The notes below the pieces were generated by a model. It made no database searches and was not told where the DNA came from. It saw only the letters and a list, made by a program, of their open reading frames with translations. Source: Paracyclopina nana (lineage: Eukaryota > Arthropoda > Copepoda > Cyclopoida > Cyclopettidae). Taken from it: a stretch of DNA of 64,000 bases. Made by a program: the position numbers and the translations under genes. Numbering within the stretch: position 1 is the first letter of the stretch; each line of letters begins with the position of its first letter. Positions 1 to 12,892 of this stretch are shown here, one piece after another. The stretch lies in the NCBI GenBank assembly GCA_019096065.1, contig JAGUCH010000005.1:434001-498000 (forward strand), given 5' to 3'.

Positions 1-126
1 CGAAGGCTCAAAAAATGAAAATAGAATCGCCTATAGATGAACGGGGCCTCAATAGCAACATAGCTCAATTTTCAGTGCTTTACACCAAAAAAAATTACAG
101 TGTGTAAGCGTTTAAACTCGATTTAC

Positions 127-3100
127 CTGTTCTTGCAGCAATTGTTGGATGCCATAACTAGCATTACTCCTACTCATGCCTCGACCTTGGATTTTCTCTT
201 CAGCTCTGGACAGCTGATTTGAGGATCCATTTAAGAGATTGGAAGATGAAGAGATGGATGTTGTCTCCTCTGAAGCAACCACACTGGGCTGAACGGCAGC
301 CGGCTGGTGCACAGGGGTCGAAGTGGGCAGATTCGGCGTTGAAGCAGCTGGCCCTGAAAAATTGAATTTTTGAATTTTTTCGGCTGGAAAACATCAAATT
401 CTCTTAATTGGGAGCTAGAAAAAAACAATTAAAATTAGTAAAAACAACAATTAAAATGCTCGTTCCCTAAATGCATAAAAGTAAAGTAAAGCAAGGTTCA
501 TTTTATAGTTATGCTCCAGATGTTTTAAGCCATGAAATCGAGCCTTAGGTTAATGACTGTAAAGCATGGGTGCTAATTTCATGCTCTTGAGCCAAAAACC
601 ACAAAAAAGAATAAAAAACATTTTTCATTAAAAAAGGTGGGAAAATGTAACATGACTTCTAAATGGCTACAAGGTAAATTTTAAAAAAGCCAACTGGTGG
701 AGAAAACTTGAGTTATTGGTGAAATCATAGAATCCATTGTGTTGAAAAAAAACTTTAAAAGTTTCTTTTTATGATTCAAAGAACAGCTTTGCCATGAAAA
801 AAATCACCTTTTAAACTTTCACCAGGGCACTAAAATTAGATCACTTGATTACAAAGAGAAAGATGACTCTTCTCTTTGAATTAAGGGAACTAATCCAGGC
901 TCTAATAAAAAATTTGCCTTGAGGATTCTCCTGCTGTGAACACTCACCACTAACAATTTTCACTTCATTCTCCTTTCACCACTTTCAGAATTGGAAAATG
1001 CCTAATTGTTGGCAGAAAAATGACAATTCAAAGTGGACAAAAAAGCCAGCTTTGAAGACAAAGGATAGCAAAAAAACCACCCACAACATTGTTAAAAATG
1101 CATAAGGACTGGAGTTGCCATATTTGCTAACTTGTAAATGGGCACCTCCACGCATCTTTGGCAACAGGCCATTGTAAAATAAGGCAGAGGTTGCACTAGA
1201 CCATGGCTGATTTGTTCTTCAAAGTATGACAAAGCATTCACTTGTGGGCTAGTCATACCATGCATGCTTTAAAAACTACTAAAAACTTGAAAGAATTGTC
1301 GATGATTGAATTTAAGGAGCAACGCATACTTTTCTTCAATTTAAAATATTTAGCAATCAATAAGCTTGTTGATGACTCTGCATTGTTATTTTCCAGATTA
1401 ATTTTTATTTCCCGCGACTGAAACATGGCACAAATGGAAAAATCCTCGTTTGAATGCAAATTTTTTGGAGATGAGCGCCACATTACCTTGTAATTTAATT
1501 TCGTCCAGTGTCATAATCCAATGAGTGTAATTAAATTTGAATTCCCTATTGTATAGCAAGTGTGTAGCACTATTTTATGGTGAAACAAGTCTCTAAATAT
1601 TGGCATTAAAAATTCAGCAAAGTTCAAAAAGCATGAAAACTTGGCTCACCAACTCAAGGGAGGTAATTTATGCAACTAGTTTAACTTAAAAGCTTGTGGC
1701 ACCCAAACTTGAGCGCAGTATCAAATACCAATAAAAAACTTAAGGCTCAAGATCATATTCATCCCAAAAAAATTCTAAAAACAATCGGATTTTTCCATCA
1801 TGAGATGATTTCAGTCTAGAGAAATGAAAACAAATTTGAGGCGTTCCAATCAAAGTTCACCATCAAGCAAGTAGATTTCTCAAAATTATTTTTTTTCTAA
1901 AAAAAAGTTACGTCAAAAGTAGTAATTGATTAAAAAGTACGTCAATGTCATCAATAAGTGTTGACATAGATGAACACACCACACAAAGCCAAGCAAGGGT
2001 AGACACATCTGCTTCTCAACTTTTTGTTCCTGTTTCAGATCTATCATTATAAAAGAGAAGAAGTCTACAGAGCAGCAGGCTTCGTTAAGGATTTACGACA
2101 AAAGATAAGGGCCAAACTGACTGTAAAATTGAAGCTTTTTCTGTAGCACTAGCTCAAAAAACATTAAAGGATCCCCTGGTGAGTGAGTGCAGACAATTTT
2201 TTGCTCATTCAGATAAGAAAATACCTCAAGTCAGCAAGAGCTGAATGTTGGCCAGGTTGAAATGTTGATCCTGCAGGATTAAGACTCCAAATTATGATAA
2301 GAGCCTCCAAAAAAAAAGTTGGCAGACATCTCAGATAGTTTGCCAGACCATTTAGCAAATAAACAGCCTTATTTATTAAGCCTTGAAGTCTTTCTCAAAG
2401 CAACCAAACTTATATGAAAAAGCTTTGGCATTCTACCTAAAAAAGAAAGTCTTATTGGCCAGGGAGAAATAAATTGAGCAATTGCTTGCAGATCCCAGAG
2501 GGATCATATACAAATGCACACATTTCACTGTCAAGAAAAGCCTTTTGAGAAAGTATCAATAATATCCTAGTTCATGCCTTATGCACATTGGATGGATGTC
2601 TAATAATGATCTGTCAATAAAAATACACACATCATAACTATGTCAAGTAATTCAATAACTATGAATGAGAGAGACTTAAGTAAGTGGCTCAATAGCAAAA
2701 AGGGGGAAGATTGGCAGCTTCACTTGAGATTACCTTGACACCATTTTACAAAAGATTTCTTCAAAATGAGATGCTGTTTCTTCTATAACAACCCTCTTCA
2801 ATTTCCAAGAAGATGGCTCCTTTGAAGAGGATGGTGTGTCCTAATCCACTATGGTGTGAAAATGCATTTTCTGATAGGATTCACACCAATCACTTCACTA
2901 TCTAAACTGAAATGGGTTCTTGCTCAACTCCAACCAACTTGGGGAAGTCACAGATGATCCCAAATGGCCTGTTCTCATATTCATAGAAAAGTGAAGTGAA
3001 GAAAAAAACATGCCTACTAATTATTGAGTCAAATGTGCAATTGTGGAAATAGTATATGAAGTTATCTATTAGATATGTCTTCAAATGATTGAAACAGATG

Positions 3101-6100
3101 CAAGCCTTGCTTGGCCTTGTTTTTGCCATCTTTGCTCAACTTATCAAAATGACAGGATCAAGACAAAATCTGGCAAAAAGATGGAGAAGAGGAGGAGGTC
3201 AATAAGTCTGGGCCAAGAGTTGTGCTCAAGCAAACTTTTTCTTGTTTTTCCAGCCAAAAAGTAGTCCAAACAAGAAGTAGAAAAGTCGTAAATATATCTA
3301 TATACACAGTACTAGGCTAGGGGTTCCCAATGGGCTGACTGAAAAGGCAATAACTCCAATAGGCTTAGGAGCTGTAGCTGCACACAACAGCTGAGATGGA
3401 AGCTTTATATGAAGAAATTGGTTCCTCCTGCTCACCAAATCCAATGCAGAGGAGCTAGCTTAAAACATTTCAGAACAAAGTGCCAAAAGGAAAAAAAAAA
3501 CTTTAAACATGAATTGTGAAAGCTCTTAGAGATAAGCTTTCATGCTTGAGCAGCTTGGCTATTTAAGGAAGAGCGGTCGAAACAAGAAATCAATGAGGAA
3601 ATTTATAAGCTCAAGGCTTGACTTGACATCCAACTTGTACTAACAAAAAAGATTGACTTTTTGATTCTAAGGGGGGCCATTGAAGTCAATGTTCACTCTA
3701 AAGTGCGTCGTTTTGGAGCTAGAGCAACAAACAGGAAAACTGCATTTGTTCGCTTTGCAGCCAAGGCTCAAGAGTAACCCAATCTTCGCATGTAAACTAT
3801 TTTTTGGAAGAATGAGTCCAATAAAAAACCCAGTGGAAGCTAGTAGTAGTTGTTGTTGTTATAAGCTCCAAATGGTGCCAACATGGCAATAGCAAATGTG
3901 AGCAAATCAAGTAGTGCCAAGCACTGGAAATTACACCTCTGCCTACTACTTCTTCTACTGTTGTTTTATGTTACAGACATGAACTTTCTTGCTTAGATGC
4001 AAGAGTAGGAACACTTTATTGCTCTCAGAGTAGCTATGCTTCCAAAAAAAGCAATCACTGGCATGCAGCAGTATACAGAGAGAAGTATACTTTTTTATTC
4101 CTGGCTTTCTTACTTGTAGAAAAAAGAACACACACACAAACTTACATTCACAAGGGAGATGGATTAGCCCAGTTTAGGATAACAATCTCACATGTATCCC
4201 CACAAACACAAAAAATGGAGGAAACCAGAATAATGTGTTGTTGCTCTAAAGAAGCCACTTAAAAAAGGGCTGTCATCAAAGAGCAAGTTTTGAAAAGAAG
4301 AAACATTGAATTAAGACCTCCTTTCCCTGGCCTTAATTCAACTGAAGCTGTGACTTGGCTAAAATTGCCACAATCTTTTGAATAAGGAAGTTTTTGCCTT
4401 GAGGGTGTGAGGGGCCACTTAGCAGCAAATAAAATGCCATGTTGTCAAAAGAAGTGATGAATTTTGATGTTCCAATTTAAAACACAGATGAAGGCAAGGG
4501 CGTGGGTAGGATGTAAACAAAGACTTGCAAACACGTGGCTGGATCATCAGCTGACCCCATTAAAGCCACTCAAAACATGAAATGCTGTCACTTGGAAAAT
4601 TGCTAACTTTTCCTCAACAAAAATTCTCTCAGAGCTCTAAAAGTAATCATTATTGTGATGATTGATGATGTGAACCAGATCATCTTTGCCTTAATGAAAT
4701 TGGCTAAAGTACAATTGATTCCAGATCTTAATGAACTGATTGTTATCAGATCTTGAAGCAATGAGAGCTCCTTCTCATTAATTTGTGAACATTTGCATTA
4801 TATGTGGCTATGGCTCCCAAAGTGCATTAATTAGCAGGTGTGTGAGTGCAAATGCCAATTAAAAGAAGCCAGACATATTTCACATCAGAATTTATGCCTC
4901 TTAGTTGAAGTTTCACCAGGTGGTGGTGTGTAAAATGTTTTATTTCCACTTTGTTGTCATCTCCCCACAAATTCTTGTATCAAGCTCTCACAAAGGGCAA
5001 TAATTTCAGCACACAACAACAACCCCCTTCTTTATTTAGTCTAGTGGAAAGGAAAAGAGAAACTGCTTGAAAAAACAGCAACAACTATCCAAAAGTAATT
5101 GAAGCTTGGCCAAAAAAGCTAAAAGGAAAAACAAGACAATTGAGAATTTTTTAAAGTCTCTTTGATGTTGTCAACTTTTCTTGCTGAAATGACCATTAAG
5201 GTTTTTTCCCCTCAACTAAGAGCTGACAGCTCAAGAAGAATTAATGAATCTTCTTCTTACATCAAGCAAACCTCACATTAAGTACATATATAGGACACTT
5301 TCCTGCCCTTTATTACATTATACTATACCTAGTGCAAGCTTTAATTTTGTGGGAAAAAGGGACACTTGGAAGAGCAATAAACACCAACAGGTCTTAGAGT
5401 ACAGAAAAAAAAAATATAGAAACCAGACATAAGGAATGAAAACATGTTTGGGTCTGGTACAATAATCTGCTAGATGATGGCTGAGCTATTGACAGGAAAC
5501 TTCACATAGTTTCAAAGAGCAGCAAAATAAGCTATTTTTTAAGGTCCACGTTTTTCTTGTCAAAAGAGCCGAGGATTAGGTGCTATAAAGCACTGATTTT
5601 AACACCAGGCATTTGGCACTCTTTGTGAAGAAGAGCACAAAGGAGCAACTCAATCTAAGGGATCTTTTATGGACTGATGCACTGCTCAACAGCCAAAAAC
5701 TCTACAAGTCAGCTGACGCGCCAGCTACTTGGCTGGGAGTCGCGCCGCGCCACCCAAAAGCATACTGCCCGCTACATAGCTCTTTAAGTAAACAAACCCT
5801 AAATAAGGGACCTGTTTGAGCAGCAGTTGAAAGCTTTGCTTTAGGAAGTGCTTTACCTTTATGGGAAGGGCTATAAGAGGAGGAAAGTTTGGAGCCCATT
5901 CCGAGGCCATTTGAGGCCATGGAGGCCGGTGGAGTGGCATCTATAAAGGGGATGCTCGTCACGCTTTTGTTGTTATCTTTAAAGGACTCTTGGCTCCTCT
6001 GTTTCAGCAACCTTTTCGTCTCACGATTCATGGGGGCTCGTTCTTTGCCTCCCGAGGCCGCTGAGGTCGGCCTCAAGGCCAAATTTTCACTGGTATAGCT

Positions 6101-6289
6101 GCACACGGATAACCTCTGTGGAGGCTTCCCATGATAAGTCACTGAGGCCACAAGCACTTCTTCATTGGAGGAGGAATTGGCAAAGCTTTGAGGGGTGGCT
6201 GGTGTCCTCAGCGGCCTCGAGAGGCTGCTGCTATGGAGGCCATCCTTTTTGGCCTTTTTAGGCTCTCCTCGGAAACAGCAGAGTAGCAT
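127..6289 (-). CDS. 5' part of an unidentified Ser-rich protein gene (2 exons seen, continues off left edge)
   Basis: Two exons on the minus strand join in phase: exon 1 at 6289-5857 (ATG at 6289, donor GTAAAG after phase 1) and exon 2 at 353-127 (acceptor TTTTTCAG, donor GTAAAT). The join gives an open protein of about 220 residues that continues beyond base 1. The N-terminus MLLCCFRGE has two adjacent cysteines, which could be palmitoylated (inference). The next 140 residues are Ser/Thr/Pro-rich with basic stretches (NRETKRLLKQR). Exon 2 is also Ser-rich and ends in a possible amphipathic segment (ASYGIQQLLQEQ). No catalytic or fold motif is recognised, so no function is offered. The 5.5-kb intron could hide further small exons. 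Exon 1 is the more secure of the two; the exon 2 link rests on phase and composition. Confidence 0.5.
354..5856. other. 5.5-kb intron, no recognisable gene
   Basis: AT-rich intronic sequence between the two exons of the left-hand gene. Short ORFs on both strands have no splice support or natural composition. Near its 5' end (5708-5756) it carries one copy of the GC-rich module that begins CAGCTGA and recurs elsewhere in the window. Confidence 0.5.
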
Positions 6290-9200
6290 TATGTTTGTCA
6301 GTCCTCAGTCTGCTGACCATCTAAGCACCGCCATAAGCGGCCTCCATGGAGGCCATACTATCTTGATTGATTGGTCACGCAATCTTTGCCGCCATCAAAA
6401 GCAACATTTTTGTTTGTCTTTGGTCATTGCCTTTGGTAGCCCTGCAAACAGAAGAAAACCGAGATTCATTATCAAAACATTCGTTGCAGCACTCGCTCTG
6501 CTCGGGCTAAAAAACTGCACTTGTATTTTGTACTTTGATATTATCAGACATAGATGTAAATTATCTTTTTAAAACCCATTGCTTAATACTAACCGAATAA
6601 AGTTTTATCCGCCGAGCCTGCGGGGTAGGTAACTTATGCTGTATGTCAAAATTAGCTTATTTAAGATTCTTAATTGTTAGAATTGATAAATTCTTTTAAA
6701 AAGTATTTTAGCTACAATAACTTCTTGTTTAGAGTCTCCTATAAATTGCATGCTTCAGTATATTGGCTTTTGAATGCACTTTTCCCTTGTACACGCCATC
6801 TATGGAAAAAAGCATGAATCATTCATATTTGCCATCAATCTGTTTTCCTAGAACAGCATTGAATTCATCTTGTGTGGTGATCTCTAATTAATTTAATGGT
6901 GAGCCAATATCCTAGAAAGCTTTCTTCTTCTCTTGCTGTTGTGCAACAACATGAAAAGGGTGGGTATACACTTGTAGTTTTACCACAAAAGCACACAAAA
7001 GTAGTCTCCCAAGGTGGAAAGCCTAGTGATTATTTTGCAAGATTGGCATTTTGAAAGGTTGGGAAAAGCTTGAGTTCACACACTTAGCTCATTTGAGGCC
7101 ATTAGTGTTTTTTAATGGAGTGAAATGCTTTCTGAGTTAAAGTTTAACTTTCTTGGCTTAAAATTCACAAATTTGCTTAAAGCTTTAAAATCATGATCTT
7201 ATAGTAAAATGTGCATTATAATCATGAAAAAAAAACTTTTTTTTGTGATAACTTTAAAACTTCATTTCACTCTTGCATGAAAATGAAAAAAAGTCATTTG
7301 GGATCACCTTTGGCTCCATGAAATGAGTTGGAGTTGAGTAAAGTTATTGGTGTGAAACCAATCAAAAATTACAAATCCCTCTTTCTGAGCTCATAAATTG
7401 CACCAGCACAGATTCCAATGAAGAAGTATCTGAATATGATACAAAATAGGCCAACAAAGAGGTTGATTTATGCTTTAGATGGATTGGTTGTGTCACCTCT
7501 AAAAGGAATGAAGCAGGGCTTAAAAAAGTGAGTTGATGCCAAACAAGATCTTCCAAATCTCCACCCAAAAATAAACCTTTTCAAAATGCATACTTTAACA
7601 CTAAGCTAATTCAAAAAAGATCACACACAAAAAAAAATAAGAGTGAAAGAGTAAAAGTTTGCAAAAAGCTGTTTTGGCACCATTTGTCCTTAATGGCCAC
7701 GATTTCTAGATAAAATGAAGCTGCTTCACTCAGTGCTTTGTTTTGGCCAAAAAAAAAAAAAAAAATAGCTAGCTGTATTTTGTACAGCCATAGCTTGAAA
7801 CTTGAACAAGATGATGATGGTTTTGCAGCAAGATAAGGGCATCATCATATAATCTCTGAGCTTGGAGCTGAGGAGACCCAAAAAAGGGGTTTGGACCTTC
7901 AGGCCAAAAAATGTCTGTACAGTATGCCACAGCCAGACATGTGAACACAATCTGCATCTTTGGGCCCTCAAATTCACATTTTCTACCACAGCCCACAACT
8001 TGGAGAAAAAAGTTTAAAATTTGTGGGCAGAAATTTTTTTTTTTGTTGTTATTTATAACAACTGAATTTTAAGCTGACCTTTCAAATCTAATAAAAAAAG
8101 TGTGAAGAGAGGAGGGCAACAATCTCATTTGAAATGCATAGAAAAGTGGAGCTTTTTTGTGAACTAGCGATTTTTCAGGGCGAAATCAGCCCGATGAAAA
8201 AGTTTGCTCATTTCCGTCCAGGTTTAATGAAGAGCTTTACCTACCCTAGCTTCTTTTTGTTGCTTAAATTAGCTAGCCAATGCTTTTTTGCACTTTTCCT
8301 TTTTCCCTCAGAGAATAATCCAAGTTTAGAGCTTAATTGTGATATAAATAGTCTTGCTTACAAAATCTGCTAAAATTTGCCCTTTCTGAACTCATTTTGT
8401 TTTTGAAGCAGCTTAGGGCTTACCCTAAAGTCTAATTTAAGCTTGGAAAGGAAAGGTGCTAAGTTGACTTAATGAGCTCAAAAAATGGCAGCTTCATCAA
8501 ATTCTGACTCAGTCCGCATGTAAAAGCTAGGCCATAAATTAGAGACACAAAATGAGGACATTAACACAGCAGCTAACACTATTGCAGTGAGCATGATTCC
8601 AAAAATGACATTTTAACAAATGACTGAAGCTAGGGCATGCTTAAAACTAAGCTAGGGCGACACAAAACAACTTTTCATGGCCTGAAAAACTCACACAAAA
8701 AAAACTTGGCTGCCCACAGCTCTAATTACAAATTGAGGGGACAAAAATAATCTCCCAAGTGGAAAAAATTCTCTATTACATCCTGCCATATAAATAATCA
8801 CCCCAATTTACACCAACAAAAATGAAAAACAGCTGACCGGCATACTAACAGCCGTAATTTGTTTACAAACAAACATGACTCGCTTTTCAAAACAAAATTG
8901 TGCCAAGTGATGACACTCGTTTCAAAGGGCTTGAAATGGCTTTTAAGAGGCTATTTAAGGCCAAAAAGGCCAAATGTCTTACCTTCAGATAAAGGCAATT
9001 GTGTCACTTTATGTGCTGCTTGGTTTTGCAACAACTGAGCACAGCAAACTAGCGAGAACTTGTTGTGCACACTCACACTCACTCAAAACACACGAGCGCT
9101 CGTTAAAGCCGCGCAGTGAGGCCAGACGCGGTCACTCTAAGACGCGCTCGACTCTTTTTTCAATCTGGCGTTTTTCGGAGCTGCTCTTCTGGTCACGCTG

Positions 9201-9600
9201 TAAAGAGGAGCGCAAGGAGCGCGCACTGAAAGGAGAGATCGAGAGGATGGTAAAAAAAGACCTGCAAGTGCAAAAGTGGGGCCAAAAAAAATTTAGATCT
9301 TTTCCACTCATTTTTGAAGCTAAATAAAAATGGAAAAAAGAATTGGGGGAATTTTGCATCAGCCTCAATGCCTGTGGCCTCCGAGGCTGCTTTTTTATAA
9401 TACTACTTATTGGATATGCCAACAGATCAGCTTATGCATACACATCAAAGCTGAGGCATGTCAGAATACATTTATTTTTTCTAGGGTGACATTAAGCTAT
9501 GAAAATTAGTCTTCCTTTTTTTCCTGGCAAAAAAAGGGATTTTTTAAAAGAAAAATTCATTTGCAGCCAGGCAGAACAAAATGGATTTTTTTTTATTTTT
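6290..9600. other. Intergenic, AT-rich; one CpG-richer patch
   Basis: No supported gene. The region is likely to contain the promoter of the left-hand minus-strand gene just above 6289. At about 8832-8880 there is a CAGCTGAC plus GTTTACAAACAAAC patch, and 9040-9230 is clearly richer in CpG than its surroundings. The 117-codon plus-strand ORF at 8974-9327 spans that CpG-rich patch but has a low-complexity basic composition, so I do not call it. Confidence 0.4.
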
Positions 9601-9825
9601 TTATTGGCCCAAATTATTTTTGTGGTTTTGGGCTTGGAGGAGTTTAATAAAGATGTCAGAAACCTGATGGATATTGGGCTCATTTAGCCCAAGGTCTTCA
9701 ATTGAGGTGTCAAAATATCTGGCTAAAAGAAGTGCATTATTTATTGCTACAAGTGAAAAAATCCCATTTAGTGGAATATCTTCATAAGCTTCCAAGCCAA
9801 ACTGGTTCTTGTCTCTTTTCAGCTT
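9601..9825 (-). CDS. Possible terminal exon of an unidentified gene
   Basis: A 74-residue open frame starts right after a plausible acceptor (TATTCTATTAG) and ends at a TAA that is itself part of an AATAAA-like run, as expected for a last exon with its poly(A) signal close by. The peptide starts KLKRDKNQFGLEAYEDIPL and has a balanced, non-repetitive composition. A hydrophobic stretch, FSLVAINNALLLARYF, could be a helix. I recognise no family and found no convincing upstream exon between 9.8 and 11.7 kb, so it may be a relic or chance. Confidence 0.27.
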   Translation of the reverse strand, partial: KLKRDKNQFGLEAYEDIPLNGIFSLVAINNALLLARYFDTSIEDLGLNEPNIHQVSDIFIKLLQAQNHKNNLGQ

Positions 9826-11747
9826 CTAATAGAATAGTACTTTTTGCTTATTTTTTCTGAAATGAATCTCACAGAGTTTGTTTGTTGACAAAGTCTCTGC
9901 TAGAAAAAAGCTATGACAGTTGGAAAAAAAGATTTTGTTGATTTAATCTTTGTTGATTTTTTAGCTGCTGATTGATAAAATCTTGATTAGAATTTGAATT
10001 AATACACATTTTAGGCTATGGCTAGAATTAAAGTCCTCAATATTGGCAATATTGAAAATAATCTTAGTGCAAATTTTCACTGTATTTCAACTCAAAAAAA
10101 TTTTTAAACACAAATAATGATTTATTTCACAAGACTTAAGATTCTGTCATATGAGAATTCAGCCTTGAATAACTGATCCGATTTTTATTAATGCACCTAT
10201 TCTCCTCAGTGAAAAAAGTCTCAGAGCACATTTTTTAAGGCAGCGCAGCATCCAATCCAACAGTCGTGCATTTGGGCAATAAGGTCACTTTTCCATGGAA
10301 AACAATTTGTGCACAGGCTCCATTTTGCTCTATAAGTCACCTGATGCAGCCAGAAGAGAACAAGTGTGGAACTTGCCTTATAAGGATTTTTTTTTGGCCC
10401 TTCTCCGTAAATGAGTTAAAAGTAAAGCCAATTTTTCTCATTTTCTCAGCAAGAGAAGAAAAAGAGGGCAAAAGTTCCAGATGCTAACTCAATTTTTTTT
10501 TCCAGTTAACAACTTTTTCACTTTATTTCCATCTTTCCCATGGAATAGTAGCTTTGAATTCTCCCGAGGAGGTGAGATTGCATGTCTAAAAAATGTTCTT
10601 GTTAACCCTATGAGATTCAAAACTGGCCAGGCCAATTTGGAAATTAAACTAGAGTCCTGTTTTCGCCCAGAGAGAGGTCATTCATGAATTGGCACATCTC
10701 TATGCACGTTAGTATCATAACGATAACATTGATGAAGAGCGACGCTAGCGGCCATTTAGGGCAACAGCTGGGAGTTCCAGAAATAAACAGAGTTGCCGCG
10801 TTTTTCCGATTTGAGTAAAAGCTCGAAATAAAACACATCCAAACTTTATAAGGATTTCTTCATGATGCAATGATGAAAAGTGATTTTAAGTCTGTAATAA
10901 CCTTAAGATAATTGATATCAAGATTTTATAAGAGTCCTGATGCTAAGCTCAGGTAAAATTAAAGCAACACTTGATAGCAATTGCCCCAAAAAAGTGACTT
11001 GACTCATGGTTATGAAACTTGATTTTGAGCTCAACTCCCAAGTGTTTCTTCAAAAATGTCGGTAGATGGCGTTTTTTTATTTGAGGCGCTAAGTAAGATT
11101 GAGCAAGAAGACCGATCTTTTTGCTTCCAATTTGGAACGAATTTTACTCTTCTTCATCCAAAATTCTTTTGTAGTCTCCCGCGGCTGTAGAGCAAGTGTC
11201 AATACTTTTTTTGTGTGCCAATCAAAAACTGCTGACTTGCACACTTCAATTTCAGATGTTGCCGCCCTTTTCTCCTTTTACTACAATTCCTCCAAATTTC
11301 CACATATAAAAAATAACCAGCTAAAACTCAAATAAAAGTTAAAATTAGAATACTTTTCTAAAGAAATTTTGGCTAGAACTCAAGATTTTTAATGATCAAA
11401 AATTCATTAGATACATTTGATTTTATAGAAATTGTAGAAAATGAATTGGTTTTTTTAAGAAAATATTTTACTGGGTTTTTTGGGCCAAATTAAGCTACTG
11501 TGGCTAGCTAGTGATAAAATCGTGTAATGGATGTAATGGCACACAAAGCAGATATTTGTGCAAAAAAAGGAATTACCATGATCTTTGCCTTCTTATTGCA
11601 CATTGTTCCCAGCGCAAGAAAAAAGTACAGAGTCACGAGCCCATTAGAAAGTTTTGGCATAAAAAGTATTTTTTACTGCAACGATCAGTGCTTTCAATCA
11701 TCCAGAAAATGTTTGCTCAGCAAGAAAAATACTGAAAAAAATTTTTT
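9826..11747. other. Intergenic; contains one copy of a dispersed ~360-bp repeat
   Basis: No gene is supported. Positions 10709-11071 are one copy of a diverged dispersed repeat whose second copy is at 31047-31402. Confidence 0.4.
10709..11071 (+). repeat. Dispersed ~360-bp repeat, copy 1
   Basis: Both copies share, in order, AGTATCATAAC, TTTAGGGCAACA, GAGTCCTGAT, CTCAACTCCCAAGTGTTTC and a closing TGTCGGTAG(A/G)TGGC at similar spacing. They are direct copies, clearly diverged in the AT-rich stretches between. No coding capacity is seen. Confidence 0.65.
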
Positions 11748-11764
11748 CGCCCCCGGGTGGGCTC

Positions 11765-11801
<37 letters not shown>

Positions 11802-11821
11802 GCCGATTGCGCCACGGAGGC
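11748..11821 (-). tRNA. tRNA-Asn (GTT)
   Basis: A complete 74-nt cloverleaf on the minus strand. The acceptor stem pairs GCCTCCG with CGGGGGC (one G-T pair) and is followed by discriminator G. The D-arm contains GGCGCAATCGGCTAGCGC (A box), the anticodon loop reads CTGTTAA with anticodon GTT, and the T arm contains GGTTCGAGCCC (B box). No intron. A run of seven T follows within a few bases, a normal Pol III terminator. This is the standard eukaryotic cytosolic tRNA-Asn. Confidence 0.96.
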
Positions 11822-12833
11822 TCCTTGCAGAAAAACCGTTAATTTTCAAAAATTCAAAACTGATTTTCAGCATTCAGGTTGATCCAGATGGAAAAGTTGT
11901 TTTGAAAACCTTTCAGAGGCTTTTGAGGAGAGATAAATTTCGATTTGTCATCTTCAAATTGTCAGAATTGCAGCATCTGTTGCCTCATTTTTGATTTGTT
12001 TTGATTTTTGACATGCAGCTGCTGCGGCCGCCATCTTGAAACATCAACAGCAGCAGCAGGGTAAAGTGAAACTTTGGTGAAAATGTGGCGGTAAACGGTG
12101 TCAAAAGCGACAAATGTTTGCATGCACACACTCAAAAGAAGACTGCAACAAGATCCGGACAGATGTTTTCTTTTATCATCAGAAAATAACACCAATTTGG
12201 GAGGAAGTTGTGTAAGGGGAAATAAAAAGTAAACATAACCTTTGATTTTCAAAGCATAGTTCATGCTAATGAGCAAATTCATTTATTCATTTGCAGCATG
12301 TGAGTGAAATTTTTCTAAATTATGCAAATTTGTTTGGAGTTGTGAAAATTAGGATTTTGCTGTGGCCAAAAATTTACCAAGTCAAGAAGCCCTAGAAAAG
12401 AAATCATGCATGAATTAATGAAGGGATTAATCAGCAAAAAAGGAGACTGATTTATTATAAGAGCATGGGCGTTCTTAGCTTCTAGTTACATTTTTAGTGG
12501 GTCACCCTGTAAGCCGCCCCCGCCTAAACCAAGCCTGAATAATTGTTAACTATCTGGTTATATAATCTCCTAGCCAAGCTCAATAAAACTCGTTTTAGCC
12601 TGAACCTTGAACAACTCACTTGGTGGCCCGAAATGTCCTTAATTTTGCTCATTTTAACTAGTTAAACTTAAGAGGATTTTTTTAGAGAGAAAATGCTTAA
12701 AGTGAAATGCATCAAGTCTCAGCATGCTGAATAGAGGCTTAACCCTTATTGTCATGCAAATGAAGAGTACACTATTGAATTTTTTGAATTGAATTGCTTC
12801 TTGATGGGGCTTGGTTTCTACTCAAGTTTTAGC
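11822..12833. other. Intergenic, nothing recognised
   Basis: AT-rich sequence between the tRNA and the left end of the Foldback-like element. The minus-strand ORF at 11962-12282 shows neither splice context nor recognisable motifs. Confidence 0.4.
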
Positions 12834-12892
12834 TCAGTATTGGGCGAGGACTGCATTCCCAGCCTACAAATGCTCCCAAAACCATCCAATAC
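12834..12892 (+). repeat. Left terminal inverted repeat tip
   Basis: About 58 bp nearly identical to the reverse complement of the right tip, with a few substitutions and a 1-bp length difference. It ends where the 9-bp array begins. Confidence 0.8.

Noticed and set aside
8974-9327. 117-codon ORF in a CpG-rich patch
   Set aside because: Low-complexity basic sequence, opposite strand equally open, and no recognisable domain.
11511-11802. ORF ending PGWARTTNLSVNSRTR
   Set aside because: This is the well-known translation of a tRNA read on the wrong strand; the tRNA-Asn explains it.
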